A stretch of DNA of 64,000 bases, taken from the NCBI RefSeq assembly GCF_003253735.1, contig NZ_QKYW01000003.1, positions 62,001-126,000 of the forward strand, given 5' to 3'. The translations under genes and the position numbers were made by a program. Positions 27,592 through 38,700 of the stretch are shown in pieces. The first letter of the stretch is position 1; each line of letters opens with the position of its first letter. The notes below the pieces were generated by a model, which was not told the origin of the DNA, made no database searches, and saw nothing but the letters and a program-made list of their open reading frames with translations. The stretch comes from Pseudomonas sp. URMO17WK12:I2. Its GTDB lineage: Bacteria; Pseudomonadota; Gammaproteobacteria; Pseudomonadales; Pseudomonadaceae.

Positions 27592-27984
27592 ATGCACCAA
27601 ATACTCATGACAATTGTGCTGTTGGTAACGCTGACCGGTTGCGTGCAACCTCAGGTCGAGCAACCCAAGGTCAATGCCAATTATCTGGTCATCGAAGACA
27701 ACCAGGCCTGGGCAGTGCTGGTTTCCGATGGCAAGCGCGTCGAAGAGCACGGTGTGGTGGTCGATGCCATCAAGCTGGCCAGCGATGATGCCCCAGTCGC
27801 TGCCAGCTATGTGATCGACACACCCAATTGCGGCAAGCTGCAGTGGCTGGTCGAGCGCCAGGACGCCGCCGACGGGGTGACCACGCGAATGACCCTGCAC
27901 GACAACAAGCAGCTGGGCGCATCCAATTGCGTGATCGGCGAAGGCCTGACGCGGATCTGGACGGTGCTGGACTATTCCAGCTGA
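27592..27984 (+). CDS. Putative small lipoprotein
   Basis: A 130-aa protein with a short lipoprotein signal peptide. The hydrophobic stretch M-T-I-V-L-L-V-T-L is followed by the lipobox L-T-G-C, giving lipidated Cys17. The mature part has two further cysteines (in P-N-C-G-K and S-N-C-V) that could form a disulfide. GAGGAC lies before the ATG. Asp and Glu do not occupy the +2 position (Val-Gln follow), so outer membrane sorting is likely. The function is unknown. It is convergent with the LysR gene and divergent from the SOS-box gene. Confidence 0.75.
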   Translation: MHQILMTIVLLVTLTGCVQPQVEQPKVNANYLVIEDNQAWAVLVSDGKRVEEHGVVVDAIKLASDDAPVAASYVIDTPNCGKLQWLVERQDAADGVTTRMTLHDNKQLGASNCVIGEGLTRIWTVLDYSS

Positions 27985-28001
27985 ACGTGGTCCGGCTGAT
28001 C

Positions 28002-28937
28002 TCAGGCGCTGGCGTTGGCGGCGACCCTGCGCTCTTCGGCGGTGATGCGCTGGCAGATTTCGATGATCTGCTCACGCATCCAGCGGTTGGCGGGATCCTG
28101 ATCGGTACTTTCGTGCCAGTACAGGTGAGTCTCCAGCGAGGGGATGCCGGCTACTGGCAGCTCACTGAAGTGCAGGTCGTTGTCGCGGGCAAAGCGCTCC
28201 GGTACGGTAATTGCCATGTCGGTATCGCGCATCACCCGGCAGGCCATCAGATAATGTTGCGAGCGCAGGGCGATACGTCGCTGAATACCCATCTTCCCCA
28301 ATGCCAGGTCGACATAGCCCAGGCCGCTGCGGCGGCTGGATATCTGGATGTGGGTCAGTGACAGGTAGGCCTCCAGGCTGAGCTTTTCCCTGGCCAGTGG
28401 ATGCCCATGACGCATGGCGCAGACATAACGGTCTTCCATCAGTTTGACATGGCGCACCTGCGGGTCGATGTTCAGTGGAGCGTCCACGGCGAAATCCAGT
28501 CGACCGGCTGCCAGCTCCTTGGTGGTTTCACGGCGGCGAACCAGCATGCTTTCGATGGTCACGCTGGGTGCCTGGCGGCGCAGGCGCTGAAACAGCGGTG
28601 GCAGCACCACCGCCTCGGTCAGGTCGGTCATGCTGATGCGAAAGCTCTTGGTCGCCTGTGCCGGATTGAAGGTACGACTTTCCTGCACGGAGATGCGCAG
28701 TTGCTGCAAGGCGTTGCGCACCGGGGTGATGATGTTCTGCGCCATGGGCGTGGGCACCATGCCCTGGGCAGTGCGCACGAAGAGCGGGTCGTTGAAGGTC
28801 TCGCGCAGGCGGGCCAGGGCATTGGATACCGCGGGCTGGGTGATACCGACGATCTGCCCGGCGCGGGTGAGGTTGGCTTCGCTGTAAATGGCATCGAAGA
28901 CCACGAAAAGATTGAGATCCACCTTGTTCAGGTTCAT
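28002..28937 (-). CDS. LysR family transcriptional regulator
   Basis: A 311-aa LysR-type regulator of the NodD/LeuO-like branch, judged from the N terminus L-N-K-V-D-L-N-L-F-V-V-F. The helix-turn-helix is about residues 20-42 (N-L-T-R-A-G through Q-P-A-V-S-N-A-L), and the substrate-binding domain follows. It is divergent from an acyl-CoA dehydrogenase gene across 140 bp, so that gene is its likely target, and the inducer may be an acyl-CoA or fatty acid derivative. Confidence 0.88.
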   Translation of the reverse strand: MNLNKVDLNLFVVFDAIYSEANLTRAGQIVGITQPAVSNALARLRETFNDPLFVRTAQGMVPTPMAQNIITPVRNALQQLRISVQESRTFNPAQATKSFRISMTDLTEAVVLPPLFQRLRRQAPSVTIESMLVRRRETTKELAAGRLDFAVDAPLNIDPQVRHVKLMEDRYVCAMRHGHPLAREKLSLEAYLSLTHIQISSRRSGLGYVDLALGKMGIQRRIALRSQHYLMACRVMRDTDMAITVPERFARDNDLHFSELPVAGIPSLETHLYWHESTDQDPANRWMREQIIEICQRITAEERRVAANASA

Positions 28938-29077
28938 GCCTGAGCGACTCCGTAGGTTGTTCTTGTGCGCAGATCTTATATCGGTGATGAATGTTAATAC
29001 ACGCCGAAAATAGCGTCGATAAATGACCCGGCGTCCACTAGCATCCTCCGCACACAGAAATGCAGCCGAGGTGCGCC

Positions 29078-30289
29078 GTGGATTTCGCCTATTCCCCCAA
29101 GGTTCAGCAATTGCGCGAGCGTGTCAGCGCGTTCATGCACGCCCATGTCTATCCGGCCGAGGCCGAGTTCGAGCGCCAGGTCGCCGAAGGTGATCGCTGG
29201 CAGCCGACGGCGATCATGGAGCAACTCAAGGACCGCGCCAAAGGCGAGGGGCTGTGGAACCTGTTCCTGCCCGACTCCGAACTGGGTGCCGGGCTGAGCA
29301 ATACCGAGTACGCACCGCTGGCGGAAATAATGGGCAGCTCGCTGATTGGTCCCGAGCCGTTCAACTGCGCGGCGCCCGATACCGGCAACATGGAGGTGCT
29401 GGTGCGTTATGGCAGCGAAGCGCAGAAGCGTGAATGGCTCGAGCCGCTGTTAAGCGGTGAGATTCGTTCGGCATTCGCCATGACCGAACCGGAGGTCGCC
29501 TCGTCGGACGCCACCAACATGCAGGCGACCGCCGTGCGTGACGGTGATCAGTGGGTGATCAATGGCCGCAAGTGGTGGACATCCGGCGCCTGTGACCCGC
29601 GCTGCAAGATCATGATCTTCATGGGCTTGAGCGACCCGGATGGCCCGCGCCACCAGCAACACTCGATGATTCTGGTGCCCATGGACACCCCGGGCGTGAA
29701 GGTACTTCGTCCGTTGCCGGTATTCGGCTATGACGACGCGCCCCACGGCCATGCCGAGGTGTTGTTCGAAGACGTCCGCGTGCCCTATGGCAATGTACTG
29801 CTCGGCGAAGGCCGTGGCTTCGAGATCGCCCAGGGGCGCCTCGGCCCGGGGCGCATCCACCATTGCATGCGCTCCATCGGCATGGCGGAGCGGGCCTTGA
29901 AGCTGATGTGCGAGCGTGCCCTTGGCCGTACCGCGTTCGGCAAGCCGCTGGCACGCCTGGGCGGCAACATCGACCTGATTGCCGAGTCACGCATGGAAAT
30001 CAACATGGCGCGCCTGCTCACCCTCAATGCGGCGTACATGATGGATACCGTCGGCAACAAGGTGGCCGCCAGCGAGATCGCACAGATCAAGGTAGTGGCG
30101 CCCAACGTGGCATTGAAGGTGATCGACCGTGCCATCCAGATGCATGGCGGGGCAGGGGTCAGTGGGGATTTCCCGTTGGCCTACTGGTACGCCATGCAGC
30201 GTACCTTGCGCCTGGCCGATGGCCCCGATGAAGTGCACCGGGCGGCCATTGGCAAGTACGAACTGGGCAAGTACATGGCAAAAGCCTAG
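29078..30289 (+). CDS. Acyl-CoA dehydrogenase (ACAD10/11-like)
   Basis: A 403-aa flavoprotein of acyl-CoA beta-oxidation. Visible motifs are [13 protein letters not shown] (about 138-150), the substrate loop [14 protein letters not shown] near 288, [10 protein letters not shown] near 357 and A-D-G-P-D-E-V-H near 383, typical of the ACAD10/11 group that handles branched or long substrates. The GTG at 29078 is chosen because GAGGT lies six bases upstream; an ATG at 29060 has no such site. It is divergent from a LysR gene. Its motifs are canonical, unlike those of the dehydrogenase at 3.1 kb. Confidence 0.9.
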   Translation: MDFAYSPKVQQLRERVSAFMHAHVYPAEAEFERQVAEGDRWQPTAIMEQLKDRAKGEGLWNLFLPDSELGAGLSNTEYAPLAEIMGSSLIGPEPFNCAAPDTGNMEVLVRYGSEAQKREWLEPLLSGEIRSAFAMTEPEVASSDATNMQATAVRDGDQWVINGRKWWTSGACDPRCKIMIFMGLSDPDGPRHQQHSMILVPMDTPGVKVLRPLPVFGYDDAPHGHAEVLFEDVRVPYGNVLLGEGRGFEIAQGRLGPGRIHHCMRSIGMAERALKLMCERALGRTAFGKPLARLGGNIDLIAESRMEINMARLLTLNAAYMMDTVGNKVAASEIAQIKVVAPNVALKVIDRAIQMHGGAGVSGDFPLAYWYAMQRTLRLADGPDEVHRAAIGKYELGKYMAKA

Positions 30290-30480
30290 GGGCCAGGCCC
30301 TGCGTCGATACCGGGTACCAGGCTCAGCTTGTCGCCCTTCAGGCGCATGTGCAGCTGGGCCGCAAAGGCACGCGCGGCGCTTTCATCGTCGAACATCAGC
30401 GTGCGCTTGCCCAGGCGCACGCACCAGCGTACGCCGTCGGGCTTGTCCATTCGTTCAAGCAGCACGTCTTGTCCGTTCAC
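30286..30480 (-). CDS. Small hypothetical protein coupled to terC
   Basis: A 64-aa protein with a GTG start that overlaps the terC stop (GTGA), so translation would be coupled. The content is basic and mixed ([13 protein letters not shown]), with an alanine-rich helix at about 33-45. I do not recognise it. Its stop overlaps the end of the convergent dehydrogenase gene by four bases. The tight packing supports a real gene but does not prove it. Confidence 0.55.
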   Translation of the reverse strand: MNGQDVLLERMDKPDGVRWCVRLGKRTLMFDDESAARAFAAQLHMRLKGDKLSLVPGIDAGPGP

Positions 30481-31469
30481 GTCGTCTCGGCAGGTTGCTT
30501 GTCACGGGTTTTCAGCAGCGACAGGATCACGCCGCCGGCCAGTACACCCATGGTAACGCCGAGTGACAGCAAGGCGGGCACCTTGATGAAGCCGTGAAGG
30601 AAAATCTTGCAGCCGATGAACATCAGCACGATCGCCAGCGCGTACTTCAGGTACACGAAGCGGTGCATCAGCGCGGCCAGGGCGAAATACAGCGCGCGCA
30701 GGCCGAGGATCGCGAAGATGTTCGAGGTGTAGACGATGAACGGATCCTGGGTGATGGCGAACACCGCCGGCACGCTGTCCACCGCGAACACCAGGTCCGC
30801 CAGCTCGATCAGCACCAGCGCCAGCAGCAGCGGGGTGGCGAACAGCAGCATCTTGCCACTGGCCGGGTCCTTCTGGCGCACCAGGAATTTGCCGTCGTGC
30901 AGGTCATCGGTGACCCGGATGTGTTTGCGCAGAAAGATCAGCAGCTTGTTCTGCGACAGATCCGGGTGCTCGTCATGGTCCTTGCTGAACAGCATCTTGA
31001 TGCCGGTGAACAGCAGGAACGCACCGAATACGTAGAGGATCCAGTCGAACTCCTGCACCAGGGCGGTTCCCAGGCCGATCATGATCGCGCGCAGCACCAC
31101 CACGCCGATGATTCCCCAGAACAATACGCGGTGCTGATATTTGCGCGGGATGCCGAAGAAGCCGAGGATCATCGCCATCACGAAGACGTTGTCCATCGAC
31201 AGCGACTGCTCGACCAGAAAGCCCGTGTAGAACTCCAGCGCCTTGGTGGCGCCCAGCTCCCACCACACCCAGCCGCCAAAGGCGACGCCCACGCTGAAAT
31301 AGCCCGAGTAGAGCAGCAGGCTCTCGCGCATTTCGATTTCGTGTTGGTCGCGGTGCAACACGCCAAGGTCGAAGACCAGCAGCGCGATGACGATGACGAT
31401 GAAGGCCAGCCAGAAATAGTAGGGGGTGCCGAGAAACGGCGTGAGCATAAAGGCATGTAGAGCTGTCAT
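30477..31469 (-). CDS. TerC/Alx family membrane protein (metal ion export)
   Basis: A 330-aa inner membrane protein with about eight or nine helices. The family aspartates lie in S-L-S-M-D-N-V-F near residue 90 and A-V-D-S-V-P-A near 220, within membrane helices. Alx and related TerC proteins export manganese or other divalent ions and give some tellurite tolerance. It is transcribed leftward with a 64-aa gene coupled at its end. The leader before its start has two perfect hairpins (see 31489-31541). Confidence 0.88.
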   Translation of the reverse strand: MTALHAFMLTPFLGTPYYFWLAFIVIVIALLVFDLGVLHRDQHEIEMRESLLLYSGYFSVGVAFGGWVWWELGATKALEFYTGFLVEQSLSMDNVFVMAMILGFFGIPRKYQHRVLFWGIIGVVVLRAIMIGLGTALVQEFDWILYVFGAFLLFTGIKMLFSKDHDEHPDLSQNKLLIFLRKHIRVTDDLHDGKFLVRQKDPASGKMLLFATPLLLALVLIELADLVFAVDSVPAVFAITQDPFIVYTSNIFAILGLRALYFALAALMHRFVYLKYALAIVLMFIGCKIFLHGFIKVPALLSLGVTMGVLAGGVILSLLKTRDKQPAETT

Positions 31470-31488
31470 GGGCCCTCCCTGTCGATGC

Positions 31489-31541
31489 CTAAGTTGAGAT
31501 TCAACTTAGTGACTCCGACATCACGATGAGGTGGACTCATC
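31489..31541 (-). promoter_or_regulatory. Two hairpins in the terC leader
   Basis: CTAAGTTGA/TCAACTTAG (31489-31497 with 31501-31509) forms a nine-pair stem with a three-base loop. GATGAG/CTCATC (31525-31530 with 31536-31541) forms a second stem. Both lie 20-72 bp upstream of the terC ATG in its presumed leader. The first could equally be a DNA palindrome bound by a regulator. I could not fit them to the yybP-ykoY manganese riboswitch often found before this family. Confidence 0.45.
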
Positions 31542-31622
31542 GCCAGAGGGGCCCGGCGTCACATGGTTACAAGGCTAGGATGTATCCTGCGGTTCGGCAA
31601 GTACCTGGGGCGCCTGAAGAAA

Positions 31623-33002
31623 TCAGTAAACCCAGACCTCCACACGGCGATTCTTGAGCCTGCCGCTGTCGCCCTCGTTGTCGGCAACCGGCAGTTCGTC
31701 ACCCAGGCCGGTCACCTCACGCATCACCACGCCTTCGCGAACCAGCTCGCGGCGTACCGCCATGGCGCGCAGTTTGGAGAGCAGCTCGGCGCGGGCGGAC
31801 ACCGCCTTGGGGTCACCGAAGCCGACCAGCACCACCTTGTTCTGCAGCTTGTCATGCTGGCGCAGGTAGTCGAGCACGCGGCGCAGATCCTGCTGAGCCT
31901 TGTTGTCCAGGCTGGCGTTGCCTTCCTGGAAACGGAAGTTCACCGACAGGCGCTGGGCGTCGCGGGCCAGCGCCTGATAGGCCGCCGGCATATCCGCGGT
32001 GGCATCGATTTTTACCGCTTCGACGGTCTGCGCGATGAAACCGTTCTGCGCCACGATCGCCTGGCCCCTGGGGCTCTGGGCGAATTGCAGCAGGGCTTCG
32101 GCCCAGGGGTTGGCAGTCTTCGGCGGGCCGTACAGGAACAGGCGGCGGGACAGCGGGTAATCCTCGGTGGCGATCAGTGTCACGCTGGGTGCCATCGGCT
32201 GCGAATCGCCGGCGGCGATGGCCACTGCCTTGGCCTTGCGCACATAGGGCAGGCCGATGAAACCGATGCCGCCGCTATCGCGGGCCACCGAGTCGGACAG
32301 CTGTTCGCTGGATTCGAAGCGCTTGGCCTTGGCCGACAATTGCTTGCCGTTGGCACCCAGTACCAACTCCTTGAAGGTGTCGAAGGTGCCGGAGTTGTCG
32401 TCCCGTGCGTACAGGTTGATGGCCCCGGGCCGGCCGCCCAGCTGTGACCAGTCGCTGACCTCTCCGGAGAAAATCTGCGCCAGCTGCAGGGTGCTCAGTA
32501 CGTCGATGGGGTTGCTGGGGTGCAGCACGATGGCCAGCCCGTCGATGGCGATGACCTGTTCGGCATCGCGGCTTTTCATGTTGCCGAGCGACGACAGGCT
32601 GGCGCTTTCGCTGTCCTTGATGGGGCGCGAGGAGGCGGCGAGCTCGGCGCTGCCCTGGCCGATGGCGGTAAAGCCGGTTCCCGACCCGTGGGCGGCGATG
32701 GTCACGGTGATCTTGCGGCCGGCGCCATTGAGTGCACTCACGGCCTGCTCGTTTTCCTGGGTGCTGCTGATGCGGATGTCGTTAAGCCCTTGCTCCTGCA
32801 TCAGACCCTTGACCAGGGCCGGGCCGAGACTGGCGCCGATGGTGTTGGAGCCCTGGATGCGCAGCACCGGCCGGTCGTCGGCCGGCAGGGGCAGGGCGGC
32901 GAAGGCCGTCCAGGGGCTCAGGTAGAAGACGAAACCGAGCAGCAGGAAGGTCGCCGTTCGGCTCCAGGTCTCATGGTCACAACGGATTGAGGTGCGCAGC
33001 AT
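31623..33002 (-). CDS. Phosphate-binding PstS-like protein with C-terminal OmpA domain
   Basis: A 459-aa exported protein. An N-terminal signal segment (about 10-35, cut near A-F-A-A) is followed by a PstS-like periplasmic binding domain (about 45-310) with G-S-N-T-I-G, G-S-G-T-G and D-D-N-S-G-T phosphate-contact motifs. A C-terminal OmpA/MotB peptidoglycan-binding domain (about 345-459) ends in L-K-N-R-R-V-E-V. The ATG at 33002 has AAGGTG upstream; a TTG at 33020 does not. No permease genes are nearby, so it is a stand-alone, wall-anchored binder rather than part of a Pst transporter. A Pho-box-like site lies upstream. Confidence 0.85.
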   Translation of the reverse strand: MLRTSIRCDHETWSRTATFLLLGFVFYLSPWTAFAALPLPADDRPVLRIQGSNTIGASLGPALVKGLMQEQGLNDIRISSTQENEQAVSALNGAGRKITVTIAAHGSGTGFTAIGQGSAELAASSRPIKDSESASLSSLGNMKSRDAEQVIAIDGLAIVLHPSNPIDVLSTLQLAQIFSGEVSDWSQLGGRPGAINLYARDDNSGTFDTFKELVLGANGKQLSAKAKRFESSEQLSDSVARDSGGIGFIGLPYVRKAKAVAIAAGDSQPMAPSVTLIATEDYPLSRRLFLYGPPKTANPWAEALLQFAQSPRGQAIVAQNGFIAQTVEAVKIDATADMPAAYQALARDAQRLSVNFRFQEGNASLDNKAQQDLRRVLDYLRQHDKLQNKVVLVGFGDPKAVSARAELLSKLRAMAVRRELVREGVVMREVTGLGDELPVADNEGDSGRLKNRRVEVWVY

Positions 33003-33045
33003 GCGGCAATCACCTTGCAAGGGGCGGTTGAAGTGCTGCGACGAT

Positions 33046-33063
33046 AAGACAGAAAAATGACTA
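33046..33063 (-). promoter_or_regulatory. Candidate Pho box
   Basis: On the minus strand the site reads TAGTCAT-TTTT-CTGTCTT: two seven-base repeats separated by four T. The PhoB consensus repeat is CTGTCAT, so the halves differ at two and one or two positions. It lies 44-61 bp before the start of a PstS-like gene. Its neighbour beyond is the end of xthA. Confidence 0.45.
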
Positions 33064-33077
33064 CACGATGACGGTCA

Positions 33078-33890
33078 TCAACCAAGCTGCAGCCAGATCG
33101 GTGCGTGATCCGACGGCTTCTCCATACCGCGCAGTTCGTAGTCGATACCCGCGTCCTTGAGGCGCTCCTGCAAGGCGCGCGAGGCGAGGATCACGTCGAT
33201 GCGCAGGCCACGCTTGGGCTCGTCCTCGAAGCCGCGGCTGCGGTAGTCGAACCAGCTGAAGCGGTCATCGACCTCCGGGTGCAGCTGGCGGAAGCTGTCG
33301 ACCAGGCCCCAGTTCTTCAGGGTTGCCAGCCACTCGCGCTCCTCGGGCAGAAAGCTGCACTTGCCGGTTTTCAGCCAGCGCTTGCGGTTCACTTCGCCGA
33401 TGCCGATGTCGCAGTCCTCGGGGGAGATGTTGATGTCGCCCATGACGATCAGCGGTTGGTCGTGGGCGTAGCGGCTGCCCAGCAGCGCCTGCAGGTCGGC
33501 GTAGAAGCGCTGCTTGGCGGGGAACTTGGTGGGGTGGTCGCGGCTTTCGCCCTGGGGGAAGTAGCCGTTCATCACCGTGACCGGGTTGCCATTGGCGTCA
33601 GCATAGGTGCCATAGATGAAGCGCCGTTGGGAGTCCTCGTCGTCCTCCGGGAAGCCCTTGTTGATTTCCAGCGGCGCCTGACGCGACAGCAGCGCCACGC
33701 CGTAATGGCCTTTCTGGCCGTGGTAGTGCACGTGGTAGCCCAGCGCACGGATCTCTGCCTCGGGGAACTGGTCGTCGCTGACCTTGGTTTCCTGCAGGCC
33801 GATCACATCCGGCTGGTGCTTCTCGATCAGTGCCGCGAGTTGGTGCGGGCGCGCGCGCAAGCCATTGATGTTGAAGGAAACGAGTTTCAT
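33078..33890 (-). CDS. xthA: Exodeoxyribonuclease III
   Basis: A 270-aa exonuclease/AP endonuclease of base excision repair. The metal-binding and catalytic residues of the family are visible: N-I-N-G at 7-10, L-Q-E-T-K near 32-36 (Glu34), G-D-I-N-I-S-P near 150-156 and S-D-H-A-P near the C terminus (His). Length and motif order match E. coli XthA. It is divergent from tamA, with a 137-bp gap that holds no other obvious gene. Confidence 0.95.
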   Translation of the reverse strand: MKLVSFNINGLRARPHQLAALIEKHQPDVIGLQETKVSDDQFPEAEIRALGYHVHYHGQKGHYGVALLSRQAPLEINKGFPEDDEDSQRRFIYGTYADANGNPVTVMNGYFPQGESRDHPTKFPAKQRFYADLQALLGSRYAHDQPLIVMGDINISPEDCDIGIGEVNRKRWLKTGKCSFLPEEREWLATLKNWGLVDSFRQLHPEVDDRFSWFDYRSRGFEDEPKRGLRIDVILASRALQERLKDAGIDYELRGMEKPSDHAPIWLQLG

Positions 33891-34027
33891 GTCGGCGATC
33901 CTGAACGTAGCGGGCGGTAAACCAGGGATGCTAGCCCATCGTGTCGGCAGGCGGCCAGCGCAGCACGAAATCGTTTCGATACGTTCATGCGCTGGCTTGC
34001 CGTAGTTGCCGTGATAGCATCGCCGCC

Positions 34028-35761
34028 ATGAGAGTACTTTCGACCCTCGGCGCGGGATGCGCGCTCATGCTGTTCAGTGCCACGCTGCTTGCCGAGGACG
34101 CCCGCCTGGTGGTCAGCGTGCAGCCGGCCAACAATGCTTTGAAGAACAATGTCGAAGGTTATATCGGTAACCTCGGCGAGCGTGATGTCGAGGCCTTGCA
34201 GCGCTTGCGCCGCGTGGTCGAGAGCCAGGCCGAGAAAGCCGCCCAGGCGCTGGGCTATTACCACGCGCAGATCAGCACTGAGGTCGTCGGGCAGACGCCG
34301 CCGCGCCTGAACGTGCGGATCGTGCCCGGCGAGCCGGTGCGCCTTGGCAACGTGACCGTCAGGGTCGATGGGCCGGCGTCGCAAATGCGCGCTTTCCAAC
34401 TGCCCAAGGATGCCCAGCTTACCCAGGGCGCTCGGCTCAACCATGGCCGCTACGAGGCGGCCAAACGGCATATCCAGAATCAGGCGTCGCGCTATGGTTT
34501 CTTCCACGGGCGCTTCACCCAGCAGAGCCTGCGTATCAATCCCCAGGCCGGCCTGGCCGATATCGAGCTGGTCTACGACAGCGGCCCGCGCTACAGCCTG
34601 GGCCACGTCAGTTTCGAAGGCGACATGCCATTCGATGACGAACTGCTGCAGCGCATGGTGCCGTTCCCGGCGAATACGCCCTATGACTCGGAGCGCATCG
34701 CCGAGCTCTACCAGGCCCTGCGTTCGAGCGGTTACTTCGAATCGGTGCGGGTCGATGCCAGCCCGACGGTGGCCGAGCAGCAGGTGATTCCCGTCAACGT
34801 GCACCTGCAGACCCGTCTGCCGCGCACCATGGGCCTGGGCCTTGGGTTCTCCACCGATGTCGGCCCGCGCGGGCGCATCCAGTGGGAGCGGCACTGGGCC
34901 AACCCGCAAGGCCACAGCTATGGCGCGGAAATGGAACTGTCGGCGCCACGGCAGAACGTCGGCCTGTGGTATGACATTCCCGGCGACCCACCGATGACCG
35001 ACAAGCTGCGCATCGCTGGCGGCTACCAGTACGAGGAGCTGGCCAATACCGACAGCCTCAGCCGCCTGCTCACCGTCGGCCCGGAATGGCACAGCAAGCT
35101 CGACAGCGGCTGGCAGCGGGTGATCTCCCTGAAATGGCAACGCGAGGAGTATCGCCTTGGTGATGACTCAGGGCTGAGCACCCTGTTGATGCCGGGCATC
35201 AGCTATTCCTACCTGCACAGCGACAGCCGCATCGATCCCAACAACGGCTATCGCCTGCAGTTCGACGCCTCGGTGGCCAAGGAGGGGTTGCTGTCGGACT
35301 CCGACGTGCTGCACGGCAACGTGCTGGTCAAGGGCCTCACCACGCTCTGGCAGAACCACCGTTTCCTCGGTCGCGCCCAGTTCGGCGGTACCGAATCCAA
35401 GGGCTTCAATTCCTCGGTGCCGCCATCGCTGCGCTTCTTCGCCGGTGGCGACCAGAGCGTGCGCGGTTACGACTACCAGAGCCTGTCGCCGGTGAACAAC
35501 CAGGGCGACAAGATCGGCGCGCGTTACATGCTCGCCGCCAGTGCCGAGTACCAGTACAGCGTCGCCGACAAATGGCGGCTGGCGACCTTCTACGACACTG
35601 GCAACGCCTTCAATTCGCTGGACATTCCGACGCTCAAGAGTGCGGTGGGCGTCGGCTTACGCTGGGTGTCGCCGGTCGGGCCGCTGCGCCTGGATCTGGC
35701 GCATCCGCTGGATGACGAAGGAGGTGTGCGCCTGCACTTTTCCATGGGGCCGGAACTGTGA
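34028..35761 (+). CDS. tamA: Translocation and assembly module protein TamA (Omp85 family)
   Basis: A 577-aa outer membrane protein. A signal peptide (about 1-22, cut near L-L-A) is followed by three POTRA domains to about residue 265 and a 16-strand beta-barrel ending in M-G-P-E-L. The Omp85 signature V-R-G-Y lies in D-Q-S-V-R-G-Y-D-Y near residue 480. Together with TamB it spans the envelope and serves autotransporter insertion and phospholipid transport to the outer membrane. Its stop overlaps the tamB GTG start, so the pair is cotranslated. Confidence 0.94.
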   Translation: MRVLSTLGAGCALMLFSATLLAEDARLVVSVQPANNALKNNVEGYIGNLGERDVEALQRLRRVVESQAEKAAQALGYYHAQISTEVVGQTPPRLNVRIVPGEPVRLGNVTVRVDGPASQMRAFQLPKDAQLTQGARLNHGRYEAAKRHIQNQASRYGFFHGRFTQQSLRINPQAGLADIELVYDSGPRYSLGHVSFEGDMPFDDELLQRMVPFPANTPYDSERIAELYQALRSSGYFESVRVDASPTVAEQQVIPVNVHLQTRLPRTMGLGLGFSTDVGPRGRIQWERHWANPQGHSYGAEMELSAPRQNVGLWYDIPGDPPMTDKLRIAGGYQYEELANTDSLSRLLTVGPEWHSKLDSGWQRVISLKWQREEYRLGDDSGLSTLLMPGISYSYLHSDSRIDPNNGYRLQFDASVAKEGLLSDSDVLHGNVLVKGLTTLWQNHRFLGRAQFGGTESKGFNSSVPPSLRFFAGGDQSVRGYDYQSLSPVNNQGDKIGARYMLAASAEYQYSVADKWRLATFYDTGNAFNSLDIPTLKSAVGVGLRWVSPVGPLRLDLAHPLDDEGGVRLHFSMGPEL

Positions 35762-38700
35762 GGCGCGCGCTGAAATACACGGGGCTGGGCCTGGCAGGAC
35801 TACTGGCGCTGCTCGTGGTTCTGTTGGCGTGGATGCTGGGCACCGCCGCCGGCAGTCGCTGGGCGCTGGGCCTGGTGCCAGGGCTTGCGGTCGAGGGATT
35901 CGAGGGGCGCCTGGGCGGACAATGGGCGGCCGAACAATTGCGCTGGCAGCAGGGCGATGACCAGGTGCTGGTGGCTGGGCCGCAGTTCGACTGGTCGCCG
36001 TCTTGCCTGCTGCGCTTGACGCTGTGCATCGACACGCTGCGCAGCGAGCGCATCGAGTTGAATTTCGCGGCGAGCGAAGAGCCGCCAAGCGAGGAGCCTT
36101 TCAGCCTGCCGCAATTGAGCTTGCCGGTAAGCCTCGAGGTTGGCGAGGTATGGCTCGGCAGCCTGCAGTTCAACGGCACTGATCAGTTGCAGGGCCTCGA
36201 ACTTGCCGCAGACTGGGCCAGCGAGGGCTTGAACATCAGCCGCCTGCACGTGCAGCGCGACGAATTGGTCGTCGACCTGCAAGGCCATCTCCAGCCCAGC
36301 GGCGAGTGGCCGCTGAGCCTGCAGGGCAGCGCCGTGCTGCCGGCGCCCGGTGGCAAACCCTGGAACCTCACCCTGCAGGCCGAAGGCGATCTGCGCCAGA
36401 GCCTGTCGCTGGTGGTCGACAGTTCCGGCTATCTGGCGGGCCGCCTGAGTGGCGAGGTGCAGCCGCTGGCCGAGCATCTTCCAGCGCGGCTCACCCTCAG
36501 CGCCGATGGCTTCAAGGCTGACCAATCGCTGCCCGACACCCTGCGTCTCAACGGTGTGGTGCTACGGGCCGGTGGCAACCTGCAGGACGGCTATCAGGTT
36601 GATGGCGTCGGCCTGCTGCCCGGCGACGGCGCCGTGGTGGCGCTGTCGCTGGACGGTCGTGTCGATGCCAAGGGCGCGGATATCGAAACCCTGAGTCTGT
36701 CCGCCGGGCCTGGGCAATTCCTGGCGGTCAACGGGCGACTCGACTGGCAGGACGGTTTCAGCGCCGATACCCACGTCGACTGGGAAAACTTCCCCTGGCT
36801 GCGCCTCTATCCCATGGACGAAGCGCCGCCGGTGACGCTGAAAAAACTTACCGGTGATCTCGCTTACGACAATGGCAATTACCTGGGCAATCTGTCCGCC
36901 GCACTCGATGGCCCGGCCGGTGCCTTCGAGGTGCAGACGCCGCTCAGTGGCGACCTGCAGCAGATCCACCTGCCACAGCTGCAGGTGCGCGCAGGGCAAG
37001 GCAGTATCGATGGCCAGCTCACCGTCGGTTTCGCCAACGCCGTGCGCTGGGACGCACAATTGCAGGTCAGCGATTTCGACCCTGCTTACTGGGTTGCCGA
37101 GTTGCCCGGGCGCATCGCCGGGCCGATCAGCAGCAAGGGGCAGTTGCTTGCGGGGCGCCTGGAGCTCACCGGTGACCTCGACCTGCAAGGCCGCCTGCGC
37201 GGCCAGCCGGCGCAGTTGCAGGCGCAGGTAGCCGGAGCCGGCGAGCGCTGGGACGTGAGCAGCCTCAATGCGCGCCTGGGTGACAACCGTATCGACGGCA
37301 ACGGCCAGCTGGACCAACGCCTGCAGGGTCAGCTGCGCATTGCGCTCAATCGTCTCGGCCAGTTGTGGCCAGGGCTGCAAGGGCGTGCCACCGGGCGATT
37401 GGACCTGGCCGGCAGTCTGCAAGCCCCACAAGGCACCTTCAGCCTCGATGGCCAGGGCCTGGCATTCGAAGAGACCCGCCTGCGTCAGCTGGGCCTGGAC
37501 GCCACGCTGGATGGCAACGGGCAGGCCAAGCTGCAGTTGCGTGGCCAGGGGATCGCCAGCGGCGACAGCCAGCTCGGCAATCTGACGGTCAATGGCGCCG
37601 GCAACCAGCGCCAGCAACAGATGGACCTGAGCCTGCAGGGACCGCAGCTGCAAACCAGCCTGGCGCTGGACGGCACCCTGGATAAAGGCGATTGGCGCGG
37701 TCGTCTGAGCCGTGCCGACATCCAGGCCGGCGGGCAGGACTGGCGGCTGCAGGCGCCGGCCTCGCTGGTGCGCCTGGCCAGCGGCGAGATCGACCTTGGC
37801 GCCCACTGCCTGCGTTCCGGCGCAGCCAGCCTGTGCGGCGAAAACCAGCGCCTGCAGCCGGAACCGAAGATCCGTTATCGCCTCGCCGACTTCCCGCTCG
37901 ACAGCCTGGCGCCGTGGTTCCCGGATGACTTCGCCTGGCAGGGTACCCTCGATGCCGACGTGCATCTGGATCTGCCAGCCTCCGGCCCCAGCGGGCGCGT
38001 GGTGGTGGACGCCGGCAGCGGCAGCTGGCGTGTTCGCGACCAGGATCAATGGGTGGATTTCACCTACGACAGCTTGCGCCTGAGCAGCGAGCTGCGCCCG
38101 CAGCGCATCGACACCGAGCTGAACCTGCGCGGCCCGCGCATCGGCGAGTTGTCGCTGCAGGCGCAGCTCGACCCGCGCCCGGCGAACAAGCCGTTGTCCG
38201 GCCAGTTCCGTCTCAGCGGCCTCGACCTGGCTATCGCCCGGCCGTTCGTGCCGATGGTCGAGCATCTGGCCGGGCAGTTGAATGGCAGCGGCACGCTGTC
38301 CGGCGATCTGCTCAAGCCGATGGTGAACGGTCAACTGGCGCTCAGCGGTGGCGAAATCTCCGGTGGCGAACTGCCCACCAGTTTCGAGGACCTGGACGTT
38401 CGCGTGTTGATCGCCGGTGAAAGCCTGCAGCTCAACGGCGGCTGGCGCAGCGGCGAGCGAGGGCAGGGCACGCTCAATGGTGCGCTGGCCTGGGACGGGC
38501 CGCTCAGCGGCAATCTGAACGTGCAGGGCAATCGCCTGCCAGTCACCGTCGAGCCCTATGCCAACCTCGAAGTCGAGCCGGACATGCAAGTGCGCCTGGC
38601 CGGTGATCAGCTATCGGTCAGTGGCAAGGTGTCGATTCCGCGCGGCAAGATCGTCGTTCGCGAGCTGCCGCCGTCCACGGTCAAGGTCTCCGACGATGCG

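Noticed and set aside
31470..31622. A manganese-sensing yybP-ykoY riboswitch in the terC leader.
   Set aside because: I could find hairpins but not the conserved loop sequences of that class, so only the hairpins are reported.
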